From assembly GCA_021791415.1 (NCBI GenBank), contig JAJYWQ010000027.1:1-32307 (forward strand): DNA of 32,307 nt, written 5' to 3'. Source of the stretch: a bacterium (GTDB taxonomy: Bacteria; Chloroflexota; Dormibacteria; Aeolococcales; Bog-877). The translations under genes were made by a program, and so were the position numbers. The notes under the pieces were generated by a model. That model was not told the origin of the DNA, made no database searches, and saw nothing but the letters and a program-made list of their open reading frames with translations. The number at the start of each line of letters is the position of its first letter. The stretch's first letter is position 1. This document shows positions 24,197 through 31,761 of this stretch, piece after piece.

Positions 24197-25713
24197 GGCC
24201 CCGCCGTGCCCTCCTCGGGGTCCATGACAAGCAGGGGGTGGTGGAGCTGGCCCGCGGCCTTCTGGCCCATGGGGTTGAGCTGGTGGCCACCGGGGGTACC
24301 GAGCGGGAGCTCCTCTCCGCCGGACTTCCCGTGACCCCGGTTCCGAAGGTGACCGGGGTGGGGGAGATGCTGGGTGGACGGGTCAAGACCCTGCACCCGG
24401 CGATCCACGCCGGGATTTTGGCCCGGCGCGATCTCGCCTCCGACCTCGAGGAGCTGGAGGCGGCCGGCCACCTTCCCTTCGACATGGTGGTCGTCAACCT
24501 CTACCCCTTCGCGGCCGCCGCGGCGGCGGGGCTGGCGCTTCCCGAGGTGGCGGAGCAGATAGACATCGGCGGTCCCACCCTCCTGCGCGCGGCCGCCAAG
24601 AACTGGCGCTGGGTGGCCGCGGTATCCTCGCCGTCCCAGTACCGCCGGGTGCTGGAGGAGCTGGACGCCGGTGGGCTGGGCGAGGAGCTGCTGCTGCGGC
24701 TGGCGCTGGATGCCTTCTCCCTCACAGCCGCCTACGACGCCCAGATCGCCGCCCACCTGGGCCGCCAGACCGCGGCCGCCTCCTGGCCGGACTGGCTGAC
24801 CCTGCCCCTCGCCCGGGTGAAGGAGCTCCGCTACGGGGAGAACCCGCACCAGCGCGGCGCCCTCTACGCGCCGCCCGCCTCCTCCGGGGTTGCCCACTCC
24901 CTCCAGCTCCAGGGGCCCGAGCTCTCCTACACCAACTGGCTGGACGCGGACTCAGCCCAGCGGCTGGTCGCCAGCCTGCGGGGGCCCGCCGCGGTGGTGG
25001 TGAAGCACACCAATCCCTGTGGGGTGGCCCTGGGTGAGGACGGTGCCCAGGCCTTCCAGCGGGCCTATGACTGCGATCCCCGCTCCGCGTATGGGGGGGT
25101 GGTGGCCCTCAACCGCCCCTTGGACGAGGGCGCCGCCGAGCTCATCTCCTCCCACTTCCTGGAGCTGGTGCTCGCTCCCGAGGTGACCCCGGGGGCCCGG
25201 CGGATGCTGGCTCGCAAGGAGCGCATGCGGGTGCTGGAGGCCCCGCCCGCAAGCCCGGCCCTGGAGCTACGCTCGATCTCGGGCGGGGTGCTGGTCCAGG
25301 AACGCGACCCCGGATCGGAGGGTGAACCCGGAATGGAGGTGGTTTCGCGCAGGGAGCCCAGCCCGGAGGAGTGGGAGCAACTGGAGCTGGCCTGGCGCGT
25401 CGTGGCCCAGGTGAAGTCCAACGCCATAGTGCTCTGCCGGGGAGGGATGGCGGTGGGGATCGGCGCCGGCCAGATGTCGCGGGTGGAGGCGGTGGAGCTG
25501 GCCGTGGCGCGGGCCGGTGACCGCGCCCGGGGCAGCTGCCTGGCCTCGGACGCCTTCTTCCCCATGGCAGACAACCTGGAGGTCGCCGGGGCGGCGGGCA
25601 TCACCGCCGCCGTCCACCCGGGGGGCTCCAAGCGCGACCCGGAGGTGGTCGCCACCGCCGACCGGCTGGGGATGGCCCTGGTGACCACCGGGAGGCGCCA
25701 CTTCCGACACTGA
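24193..25713 (+). CDS. purH: Bifunctional AICAR transformylase / IMP cyclohydrolase
   Basis: A 506-residue enzyme of the last two steps to IMP. The N-terminal MGS-like cyclohydrolase domain (about 1-200) includes ALLGVHDKQGVVELA, LVATGGTERELL and GGRVKTLHPAIHAGIL. The transformylase domain has LRYGENPHQRGALY, VVKHTNPCGVALG, the AYGGVVALNRPL region, VKSNAIVL, GIGAGQMSR, DAFFPMADN and PGGSKRDPEV. All are typical. GTG at 24193 is chosen because it lies in a GTGA overlap with purN and gives the normal N-terminus; the open frame extends further upstream inside purN without homology. It is the last gene of the operon. Confidence 0.96.
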   Translation: MRPRRALLGVHDKQGVVELARGLLAHGVELVATGGTERELLSAGLPVTPVPKVTGVGEMLGGRVKTLHPAIHAGILARRDLASDLEELEAAGHLPFDMVVVNLYPFAAAAAAGLALPEVAEQIDIGGPTLLRAAAKNWRWVAAVSSPSQYRRVLEELDAGGLGEELLLRLALDAFSLTAAYDAQIAAHLGRQTAAASWPDWLTLPLARVKELRYGENPHQRGALYAPPASSGVAHSLQLQGPELSYTNWLDADSAQRLVASLRGPAAVVVKHTNPCGVALGEDGAQAFQRAYDCDPRSAYGGVVALNRPLDEGAAELISSHFLELVLAPEVTPGARRMLARKERMRVLEAPPASPALELRSISGGVLVQERDPGSEGEPGMEVVSRREPSPEEWEQLELAWRVVAQVKSNAIVLCRGGMAVGIGAGQMSRVEAVELAVARAGDRARGSCLASDAFFPMADNLEVAGAAGITAAVHPGGSKRDPEVVATADRLGMALVTTGRRHFRH

Positions 25714-25739
25714 GCGGCCCTTAGGGGCTCCCCGTTTGT

Positions 25740-25745
25740 TATGGT
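25740..25745 (+). promoter_or_regulatory. Possible -10 (TATGGT) before the zinc-ribbon membrane protein
   Basis: TATGGT about 30 bases before the chosen GTG, shortly after a small GGGGCTCCCC hairpin followed by GTTTGTT (25726-25740) that may weakly end the purine operon. Both are modest signals. Confidence 0.3.
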
Positions 25746-25774
25746 CGGGGCGTCCACTCCCGGGAGGAGCTTTG

Positions 25775-26392
25775 GTGGTGAGTGCGGACCGGCGCTGGCA
25801 GCGGTGGGCGCTGGACGGCGCGCCGCTCCTCCTGCTCGCCGTACTCTTCTTCGTGGACCTCTTCCTCCCCTGGCAGGCGGGCTGCTTCCCCTTCATTTAC
25901 GGCCAGCCGGCACTCCACGGCCCTGGCATCCCAGTGGAGTGCGGGTTCTCCCAAAACGGGCTCGGGGGGTCTGGATACGCCGCCGCAGCCATGGCGGTGG
26001 CGGTGGCCCTCTTCGAGGGGCTGCGGGTGGGAAGGCTGGCCCTTCCCATCTCCCTCGCCTATCGCAGCCTCATCTCGACCGCCCTCGCCGCGGGGGTTCT
26101 CCTGTTCACCATCCTCGACCTCATACCGCGGTTCGGGCCGCTGGTCTCGGCTCCCTCGGTTCAGCCCTTCGGGGGGGCCTTCGCCTGGCTGGCGCTCCTC
26201 CTCGCCCTGATGGTGGCGGCCGGGGGGCTCGTGCACTGGGAGATCTGGCGCAGCTGGGCCCCCGTCGGCCCGGAGCCCCCGGCCCCACCTCCCGCGTCCC
26301 CCCCGGATCCCCGTCGCTGCCCGGGCTGCGGGCGGCGCAACTCGGAGGGTGCGGCCTTCTGCGCCCACTGTGGGCGGTCGCTCGCCGGCTAG
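25775..26392 (+). CDS. Four-helix membrane protein with C-terminal zinc ribbon
   Basis: A 205-residue protein of unknown function. Four hydrophobic helices are predicted at about 14-32, 66-82, 96-118 and 134-154. A Pro-rich linker (about 164-180) follows, then a cytoplasmic zinc ribbon CPGC...CAHC with C182, C185, C196 and C199. The layout is that of small zinc-ribbon membrane proteins common in actinobacteria and Chloroflexi, where the ribbon may mediate protein contacts. GTG at 25775 is chosen with GGGAGGAG upstream; TTG 25772 and GTG 25778 are alternatives. It follows purH on the same strand with a 61-base gap and its own possible promoter, so it need not belong to the purine operon. Confidence 0.8.
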   Translation: MVSADRRWQRWALDGAPLLLLAVLFFVDLFLPWQAGCFPFIYGQPALHGPGIPVECGFSQNGLGGSGYAAAAMAVAVALFEGLRVGRLALPISLAYRSLISTALAAGVLLFTILDLIPRFGPLVSAPSVQPFGGAFAWLALLLALMVAAGGLVHWEIWRSWAPVGPEPPAPPPASPPDPRRCPGCGRRNSEGAAFCAHCGRSLAG

Positions 26393-27210
26393 CGGTACCT
26401 CCCTCCAGGAAAGGTGGGGTCGGGAGAGGAGCTCGAAGACCGCTCGACTCGTGTCTGGGGCCACCGCGGCGAGACCCGGGCAAAGGCAGCACGGACTGGT
26501 GGATCGGACGCACTGCCAAGCGGTGGATCGAAGCGGCTCCCTGGCCGTAGAACTGACCGGCAACCACTCGCTCAGGTGAGGCGCGCCGTGTTGCGGGTCG
26601 GCCGGCCACGTCATGGTCAGCGCAGGAGACGGACCTCGGCGACAGTCGCGGTCGCATTCCCCTCAAACCTCCGCTCCAGTAGGTCCAGGTGCTTCCGTGG
26701 GCCTGAGGAATGTCCACAACGTCCTCGTCAAGCCTCGCCTCGTACCTCCAGGGGCCAATTGCAGGTACTCCTCGACCCAACCGCAGGAGCAACACCCCCG
26801 GCAGAGCCCAGGCTATCGAGCGGGTTTCGTAGCCGCCAGCGTTGAGAGCCAGACCACCGCCGAGGGTCCGGGCCAGGCACCGGCCTCCGCCAAATTTCGT
26901 AGCGCAGCGGGCCACCGGCCAGCAAGAATCCGGGGAACCCGCGGGTGTCCACCCGGACATGCCGCCGGCCCAGGTAGGGTCGGAGCGGCGAATTGCCCAT
27001 CGGGTGCCGGCCGGAGGCTGGCCACCTTTCCCCCGCGTCTTGCGCCGCCCCGGGTGCGGGGCGGGGCCGCTGGCCACCGCGGTCGGCGTTTCTGGGCTGC
27101 GCGCCGCCGCGACGACAAGAAGCAAACGTGTCACCTTTGCGCGACGAAGCGGGGGGCGGGCCGGAGGCTAGCCTTGCGCTGTCCAATTTCCCCTCGGAGG
27201 TGGCGAATCC
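26393..27210. other. 818-base gene-poor stretch, possible decayed gene on minus strand
   Basis: No confident gene. Long open frames exist on both strands but shift register and lack the strong third-position GC bias of neighbouring genes. On the minus strand the segment from ATG at 27000 (MGNSPLRPYL, then VRVDTRGFPGFLLAGG, PLRYEIWRR) looks protein-like for about 40 codons. The protein-like text then seems to continue in another frame (GPWRYEARLDEDVVDIPQAH, about 26690-26750), as in a frameshifted remnant. The last bases carry the CGGAGGTGG ribosome-binding site (27195-27203) of the surface protein gene. No tRNA or known structured RNA was recognised. Confidence 0.35.
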
Positions 27211-29151
27211 TTGACGATCCTGAAGCGAGCTCTGCTGGTCGGCACCGGGGTCCTGCTGGCGTTCATGGTGGCGAGCCCGGCCGCCGTGTCGGCTGCCGGA
27301 GGAACCTTCACCATAACGTGGTCTCCGAGCAATCCCTCCGCGTCGCAATCCGTGGACTTCACCACCCAGATTTCCGGCTGCGGGGCAGGCAATACCTCCA
27401 TCCCATCGCTCTACTACTGGGTGTCGGGCCCGGCGACCTACAACTCGTATTACACCTCCGTCACGCTCGCCAACAACGGTGACACCGCGCAGGCGAGCGT
27501 GACCATCGGTCCGCTATCCGCGGGCACCTACAGCGTTTACGCGTATGGGCGGGGTACCCCCTGTTTTGCTTCCAGCTACAACTTCACCAACACCCCCGTC
27601 TCGACCCTTGTGGTTTCGGCCGCCGGTCCTTCCGCCCCGACCGGGGTGGTCGCCAGCCCAGGTTCCGGGGGTGCAGTTGACCTCTCTTGGTCGCCGTCTT
27701 CCGACGGAACCACGACCATCTCCTCCTACACTGTGACTCCGAGTCCCGCTTGTGCGGGCTGCACCGGGCTCGCGGTGAGCGGGAGTCCCGCCGCCACCTC
27801 GACCGTGGTAGGTGGCCTCACCCTCGGCACCCCATACACGTTCACGGTCGTGGGGACCGATGCCAACGGGTCCAGTGCCAGCTCCCAGCCCAGCAACAGC
27901 ATCACCCCCGCCACCGCTCCCGGGCAGGTGCCCGGCGCTATGGCGGTGGCTGGTGACCAGGATGCGGTGGTGAGCTGGTCAGCGGCCGCCGACAACGGTG
28001 ACCCAATCACCTCCTATACGGTCGCCGCATCGCCGGGCGGGCAGTCCTGCACCTGGTCGACCGGGCCCTTGCAGTGCACGGTGACCGGGCTCTCGAACGG
28101 CACCTCCTACACTTTCACCGTCGCCGCGACCAACGCCATGGGCACCGGCCCGGCCTCCCTCGCCAGCGCCCCCGTGACCCCGGCCACCGCTCCCGGGCAG
28201 GTGCCCGGCGCTATGGCGGTGGCTGGTGACCAGGACGCGGTGGTGAGCTGGTCGGCCGCCCCCGGCAACGGCTACCCGGTCACCTCCTATACGGTGGTCG
28301 CATCGCCGGGCGGGCAGTCCTGCACCTGGACGAGCGGTCCGCTGGTGTGCACGGTGACCGGGCTCTCGAACGGCACCTCCTACACCTTCACGGTCGCCGC
28401 GACCAATGCCATGGGCACCGGCCCGGCCTCCCTCCCCACCACTCCCGTGACGCCCGCCGCCGTTCCCGGGCAGGTGCCCGGTGCGATGGCGGTGGCTGGT
28501 GACCAGGATGCGGTGGTGAGCTGGTCGGCGGCCCCCGGCAACGGCGACCCGGTCACCTCATATAGGGTGGTCGCATCGCCGGGCGGGCAGTCCTGCACCT
28601 GGACGAGCGGTCCGCTGGAGTGCACTGTGACCAGGCTGTCTAACGGCACCTCCTACACCTTCACGGTCGCCGCGACCAACGCCATGGGCACCGGCCCGGC
28701 CTCCCTCCCCACCACTCCCGTGACCCCGAACCGCCCCGCTTTGGTGTTGACCGCCTCCTCCGGAGCCGCCGGCCAGCTGAGGATTGCCGGCGCTGGGCTT
28801 CTTCCCGGCAGCACCGTGACCGTAGTCGTGGGATCGTCGGCGCCGGTCGATCTCGCGGTGCTGTCGGTGGGCGGGCAGGGGACCCTGGCCGCCACCATCT
28901 CACTACCGACGTCACTGCCCGCGGGCGCCCACACCGTGGTCGCGACCGGGACGGCCTCCGACGGGGGTCCGGTCAACGGCACCTTGGCAATCACGGTCGG
29001 CAGCACGCGGGCCGGCGGCGCGGCAGTGCCCGGGACTGGAGCCAGCCTTCTCGGATCGGGCGTGGCCGCCACCTTCCTGCTGATGACGGGGCTGCTCACC
29101 CTCAGCCTTGGGATGCGACGCCGGCGCCTGGTGACCAGGCCTCCCGCCTGA
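27211..29151 (+). CDS. Secreted fibronectin-III repeat surface protein with VPGTG sorting signal
   Basis: A 646-residue predicted cell-wall-anchored protein. It has a Sec signal peptide (about 1-29: LKRALLVGTGVLLAFMVASP, then AAVSAAG), an N-terminal Ig-like domain (about 32-135) and four fibronectin type III domains. The first fibronectin domain (about 139-234) is diverged; the next three (236-326, 327-417, 418-508) are near-identical 91-residue units. Another Ig-like domain spans about 511-602. The end is a sortase signal: VPGTG at 606-610, a hydrophobic helix, then RRRR. A sortase would cleave within VPGTG and link the protein to peptidoglycan; the sortase at 4133-4804 is a candidate. Fibronectin-III stalks often act as spacers or adhesins; no catalytic domain is seen. 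The start is TTG with CGGAGGTGG upstream. Confidence 0.9.
   Translation: MTILKRALLVGTGVLLAFMVASPAAVSAAGGTFTITWSPSNPSASQSVDFTTQISGCGAGNTSIPSLYYWVSGPATYNSYYTSVTLANNGDTAQASVTIGPLSAGTYSVYAYGRGTPCFASSYNFTNTPVSTLVVSAAGPSAPTGVVASPGSGGAVDLSWSPSSDGTTTISSYTVTPSPACAGCTGLAVSGSPAATSTVVGGLTLGTPYTFTVVGTDANGSSASSQPSNSITPATAPGQVPGAMAVAGDQDAVVSWSAAADNGDPITSYTVAASPGGQSCTWSTGPLQCTVTGLSNGTSYTFTVAATNAMGTGPASLASAPVTPATAPGQVPGAMAVAGDQDAVVSWSAAPGNGYPVTSYTVVASPGGQSCTWTSGPLVCTVTGLSNGTSYTFTVAATNAMGTGPASLPTTPVTPAAVPGQVPGAMAVAGDQDAVVSWSAAPGNGDPVTSYRVVASPGGQSCTWTSGPLECTVTRLSNGTSYTFTVAATNAMGTGPASLPTTPVTPNRPALVLTASSGAAGQLRIAGAGLLPGSTVTVVVGSSAPVDLAVLSVGGQGTLAATISLPTSLPAGAHTVVATGTASDGGPVNGTLAITVGSTRAGGAAVPGTGASLLGSGVAATFLLMTGLLTLSLGMRRRRLVTRPPA
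27916..28734 (+). repeat. Three tandem 273-bp repeats encoding fibronectin-III domains
   Basis: Units begin at 27916, 28189 and 28462, each starting with a TCCCGGGCAGGTGCCCGG-type string. The period is exactly 273 bases (91 codons). Long stretches are identical, including at synonymous positions, which points to recent duplication or ongoing homogenisation. Copy number may vary between strains and may be collapsed in assemblies. Confidence 0.93.
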
Positions 29152-29166
29152 CCGTTCCTCGCCATC

Positions 29167-29200
29167 ACCTCGGCGCCCGATAGGTCGCGGGCGCCGAGGT
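29167..29200. terminator. Bidirectional terminator hairpin between convergent genes
   Basis: A perfect 13-bp inverted repeat (29167-29179 and 29188-29200; arms ACCTCGGCGCCCG and CGGGCGCCGAGGT) with an eight-base loop. It lies between the stop of the surface protein gene and the stop of the convergent efflux pump gene. No long T-run follows, as is common in high-GC genomes. Confidence 0.75.
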
Positions 29201-29228
29201 TCCTCCGGGAACACCTCGTGCAGGCGGC

Positions 29229-30755
29229 TCAGGCCTCTACGAACTCGGGCTGCTCCTCTCCCAGATCCAGCTCTCGGACCCACTCCGGTATCTCGGCAGC
29301 TACGGAGTCGATGGGGGTCCCCGCGTTCCGGCCGCGCATCGCGGCCAGGAGGAGCAGGACGGTCACTCCCATGATCAGGGAGGCGCCCGCGAACACATGG
29401 TCCGCTCCCAGGGCGAAGGCCGCCCGCGCCGCCGCCGCCGATCGCCCCGCCACCGCGGCGCCGGCCGAACCGAAGATGGAGACCAGCACCGCCAGTCCGA
29501 GCGCGCCGCCCAGCTGCTGGGTCACGTTGACCAGCCCCGAGGCCGCGCCCGAGTCCCGGGGGCTGACCCCCGCCAGGGAGGCGCTGGTGAGGGGCACGAA
29601 GGCCAGCCCGTTGCCGCTGCCGAAAAGGACCGCCGGCACCAGGATCTCGAGGTAGCTGCTGGTTCCGGTGAGCCGGGTCATGAGCAGGAGGGCCAGGGTG
29701 GAGAGCGATAGGCCGACGACCATGACCGACCTTCCGCCGTAGCGGGGAGTGAGCCGCCGGGCGCTCAGCTGCGATGTCGCGAACAGGAACACGCTGAAGG
29801 GGAGGAAGGCCAGACCCGTCTCCAGGGGGCTGTAGCGGAGCACCAGCTGCACGAACTGGGTGAGGAAGAAGAGCATGCCCAGCATCGCCCCGGCGACCAA
29901 GAGGCGCGCCCCGTACGAGGCGCTGCGACCGCGATCGGCGAAGAGGCGAAGAGGTGTGATCGGTTCGGCAGCGCGCCGCTCCAGGATCACATAGAGGGTG
30001 AGCAGCCCCACCCCCAACGCCAGGGCCGAGACCGTCAGCGGGTCACCCCAGCCGTTGCTGGCCGCCCTGACGAAGCCGTAGGTGAGGGAGGTGGCGCCGG
30101 AGGTGGCCGTGAGGGCGCCCACGAGGTCGAAGTGGCCGCGGCGCCGGGGGGTCTCGCTGAGGAAGAGGTGCGCCAGGACGACCACCGCCACCCCCACCGG
30201 CACGTTGACGAACAGCACCCAGCGCCAGGAACCGATCTGGGTCAGCAGACCGCCCAGGATCAGCCCCACCGCTCCGCCGCCGACGGACACCGCCGCGTAG
30301 TAGCCGAGGGCGCGCAGCCGCTCCCGACCCTCGGGGAACATGACCATGAGGAAGGCCAGGGCCGACGGTGCCGCCAGGGCGCCACCCAGCCCCTGCAGGG
30401 CCCGGGCCCCGATGAGCAGGTCTGAGTTCGGGGCCAGGCCCCCAAGGAGTGAGGCAGCGGTGAACAGCCCGATGCCCGCCATGAACACCCGCTTGCGGCC
30501 GAGGAGGTCGCCGGCTCGGGCGCCCAGGAGGAGGAAGCCGCCTGAGGTGAGGGTGTAGGCCGTGATCACCCACGACAGGCCCGCGGGGCCGAGGCGGAGG
30601 TCCTTGGCGATCCCGGGGAGGGCGATGTTCACGATGGTGGCATCGAGCACCACCATCAGCTGGACGGCCAGGATGATTCCCAGCGCCAGGGTCCGGTGGA
30701 CCCGGGCCGGGGCCGCCGAACCGGCCGGGGGAGAGAGCGGCGTGGCGACCGACAT
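29229..30755 (-). CDS. DHA2-type MFS drug efflux transporter
   Basis: A 508-residue membrane transporter of the major facilitator superfamily, drug:H+ antiporter family 2 (EmrB/QacA type, 14 helices expected). Evidence: the motif LDATIVNIALPGIAKDL in helix 1, motif A-like GARAGDLLGRKRVF between helices 2 and 3, an ARALQGLGGALAAPSALAF segment, and further helices to about residue 480, followed by an acidic cytoplasmic tail. ATG at 30755 has GGAGG eight bases upstream. It is divergent from a tetR-type gene, with an operator-like palindrome in its promoter, the usual arrangement for inducible efflux. The substrate is unknown. Confidence 0.93.
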   Translation of the reverse strand: MSVATPLSPPAGSAAPARVHRTLALGIILAVQLMVVLDATIVNIALPGIAKDLRLGPAGLSWVITAYTLTSGGFLLLGARAGDLLGRKRVFMAGIGLFTAASLLGGLAPNSDLLIGARALQGLGGALAAPSALAFLMVMFPEGRERLRALGYYAAVSVGGGAVGLILGGLLTQIGSWRWVLFVNVPVGVAVVVLAHLFLSETPRRRGHFDLVGALTATSGATSLTYGFVRAASNGWGDPLTVSALALGVGLLTLYVILERRAAEPITPLRLFADRGRSASYGARLLVAGAMLGMLFFLTQFVQLVLRYSPLETGLAFLPFSVFLFATSQLSARRLTPRYGGRSVMVVGLSLSTLALLLMTRLTGTSSYLEILVPAVLFGSGNGLAFVPLTSASLAGVSPRDSGAASGLVNVTQQLGGALGLAVLVSIFGSAGAAVAGRSAAAARAAFALGADHVFAGASLIMGVTVLLLLAAMRGRNAGTPIDSVAAEIPEWVRELDLGEEQPEFVEA

Positions 30756-30802
30756 GTGACACCTCCAAGTGGTACGATGGCTAACCGGAAGCTTCCTCCG
30801 GT

Positions 30803-30831
30803 ATTATACGGAGGACGCCTCCGTTTAGCAA
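30803..30831 (-). promoter_or_regulatory. Sigma-70-type promoter of the efflux pump gene
   Basis: On the minus strand, -35 TTGCTA (30831-30826) and a perfect -10 TATAAT (30808-30803) are separated by exactly 17 bases. The spacer contains the CGGAGG/CCTCCG palindrome. It is the best promoter match in the window. The predicted start is near 30796, giving a leader of about 40 bases. Confidence 0.85.
30805..30827. promoter_or_regulatory. Probable TetR operator palindrome
   Basis: Ten-base arms TATACGGAGG and CCTCCGTTTA flank ACG, with one mismatch between the arms. The site covers the spacer and part of both hexamers of the pump promoter. A further CCTCCG half-site at 30795-30800 makes a second overlapping inverted repeat (30794-30815), so two repressor dimers could bind. 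A binding protein would block RNA polymerase directly. Confidence 0.7.
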
Positions 30832-30856
30832 GCGGACTTGCATTGGGGGTCGGCCG

Positions 30857-31483
30857 GTGAGACCGGAAGCTGCCGCGGCGGGCGTGGGAGCGGACGCTCC
30901 TGAGGGGCTATCCGCGGCTCGCACAGATCGGGCGCTGCGGGCGGATGCCCTGCGCAACCGCCAGGTCTTGCTCGCCGCCGCCTCAGCCGCCTTCTCGGAG
31001 CGCGGGCCAGAGGTGCCTCTCGAGGACATCGCCCGCCAGGCCGGAGTCGGCATCGGCACCCTCTACCGCCACTTCCCCACCCGCGAGGCGCTGGTCGAGG
31101 CGGTCTATCGTCACGAGGTGGAGTTGCTCGTGCAGAGTGCCGACGAACTGCTGGGTACCCTGCCTCCCGATCAAGCGCTGAAGCAGTGGATGCAGATCTT
31201 CGTTCGGCACGTGGCCACCAAGCGGGGCATGCTGGCGGTGCTCAAGCCGATGATGGTGGATAACCCCAAGTTCTCCGGCGAGACCAAGGGACTGGTGATG
31301 GCGGCGGCTACCAAGATCCTCGCCGCCGGGGTTGCCGCCGGCTCCGTCCGTCCGGACGTGGATGGTGGCGACCTGCTCCGCGCCGTCACCGGAGTCTGCA
31401 TGTCGGCGGACGAGAGCAGCCCGGAGGTGGCCGACCGGCTCGCCAGCCTCCTCTTCGACGGGCTCCGTCGCGAGCCCGCCTGA
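30857..31483 (+). CDS. TetR-family transcriptional regulator
   Basis: A 208-residue repressor-type regulator. After an Ala-rich extension of about 30 residues comes the TetR DNA-binding domain (about 33-80), with the helix-turn-helix VPLEDIARQAGVGIGTLYRHFPTREALVEAVY. The C-terminal ligand-binding and dimerisation region (about 90-205) resembles the TetR_C group with the SADELLGTLPPDQALKQWMQ pattern. The GTG start at 30857 has GGGGG eight bases upstream; GTG 30884 would remove nine residues of the extension. It is divergent from the efflux gene and probably represses it and itself through the palindromes at 30794-30827; the ligand is unknown. Confidence 0.92.
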   Translation: MRPEAAAAGVGADAPEGLSAARTDRALRADALRNRQVLLAAASAAFSERGPEVPLEDIARQAGVGIGTLYRHFPTREALVEAVYRHEVELLVQSADELLGTLPPDQALKQWMQIFVRHVATKRGMLAVLKPMMVDNPKFSGETKGLVMAAATKILAAGVAAGSVRPDVDGGDLLRAVTGVCMSADESSPEVADRLASLLFDGLRREPA

Positions 31484-31534
31484 GGGAGGGCTTCGGTCCG
31501 CCGGAAGGGATCAGGCTCCGTGGGTGTGGTGTGG

Positions 31535-31580
31535 CGTCGATCTCGGGTGAACCCAAAATGGTGATCCCGCGATGCCGACG
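31535..31580. other. Imperfect stem-loop in the 278-base gap after tetR
   Basis: CGTCG-ATCTCGGG can pair with CCCGCGATGCCGACG, giving about 12 pairs with one mismatch and a two-base bulge around a 19-base loop. It could be part of the tetR terminator or chance in GC-rich DNA. The rest of 31484-31761 shows no gene or recognised RNA. Confidence 0.25.
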
Positions 31581-31761
31581 AAGCGCCGGACCCCTCCGCC
31601 GTTAGGAGCGCGCGCTACCACCGCTGGCTGGGTGGGCCGGCCGCCGCCCGATCGCGGCCCGATGATCGCGGCGGGAGCTGAGGGTGGTGCCGCCCGCCCC
31701 TGACCTCCCCTGATGGTGCGACCTCGCCGCCGGGTGCCGCGTCCTGGGTCTGCCTATCCCC

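Noticed and set aside
26405-26575. Possible structured RNA (RNase P, SRP or riboswitch)
   Set aside because: None of the conserved cores of these RNAs was recognised; a covariance-model search would be needed.
27916-28734. Tandem repeats as a CRISPR-like array
   Set aside because: The period is 273 bases, fully coding, in frame and without spacers; it encodes fibronectin-III domains.
30828-30841. GCAAG/CTTGC inverted repeat near the tetR start as a second operator
   Set aside because: Only five-base arms and unrelated to the CCTCCG half-sites; chance cannot be excluded.
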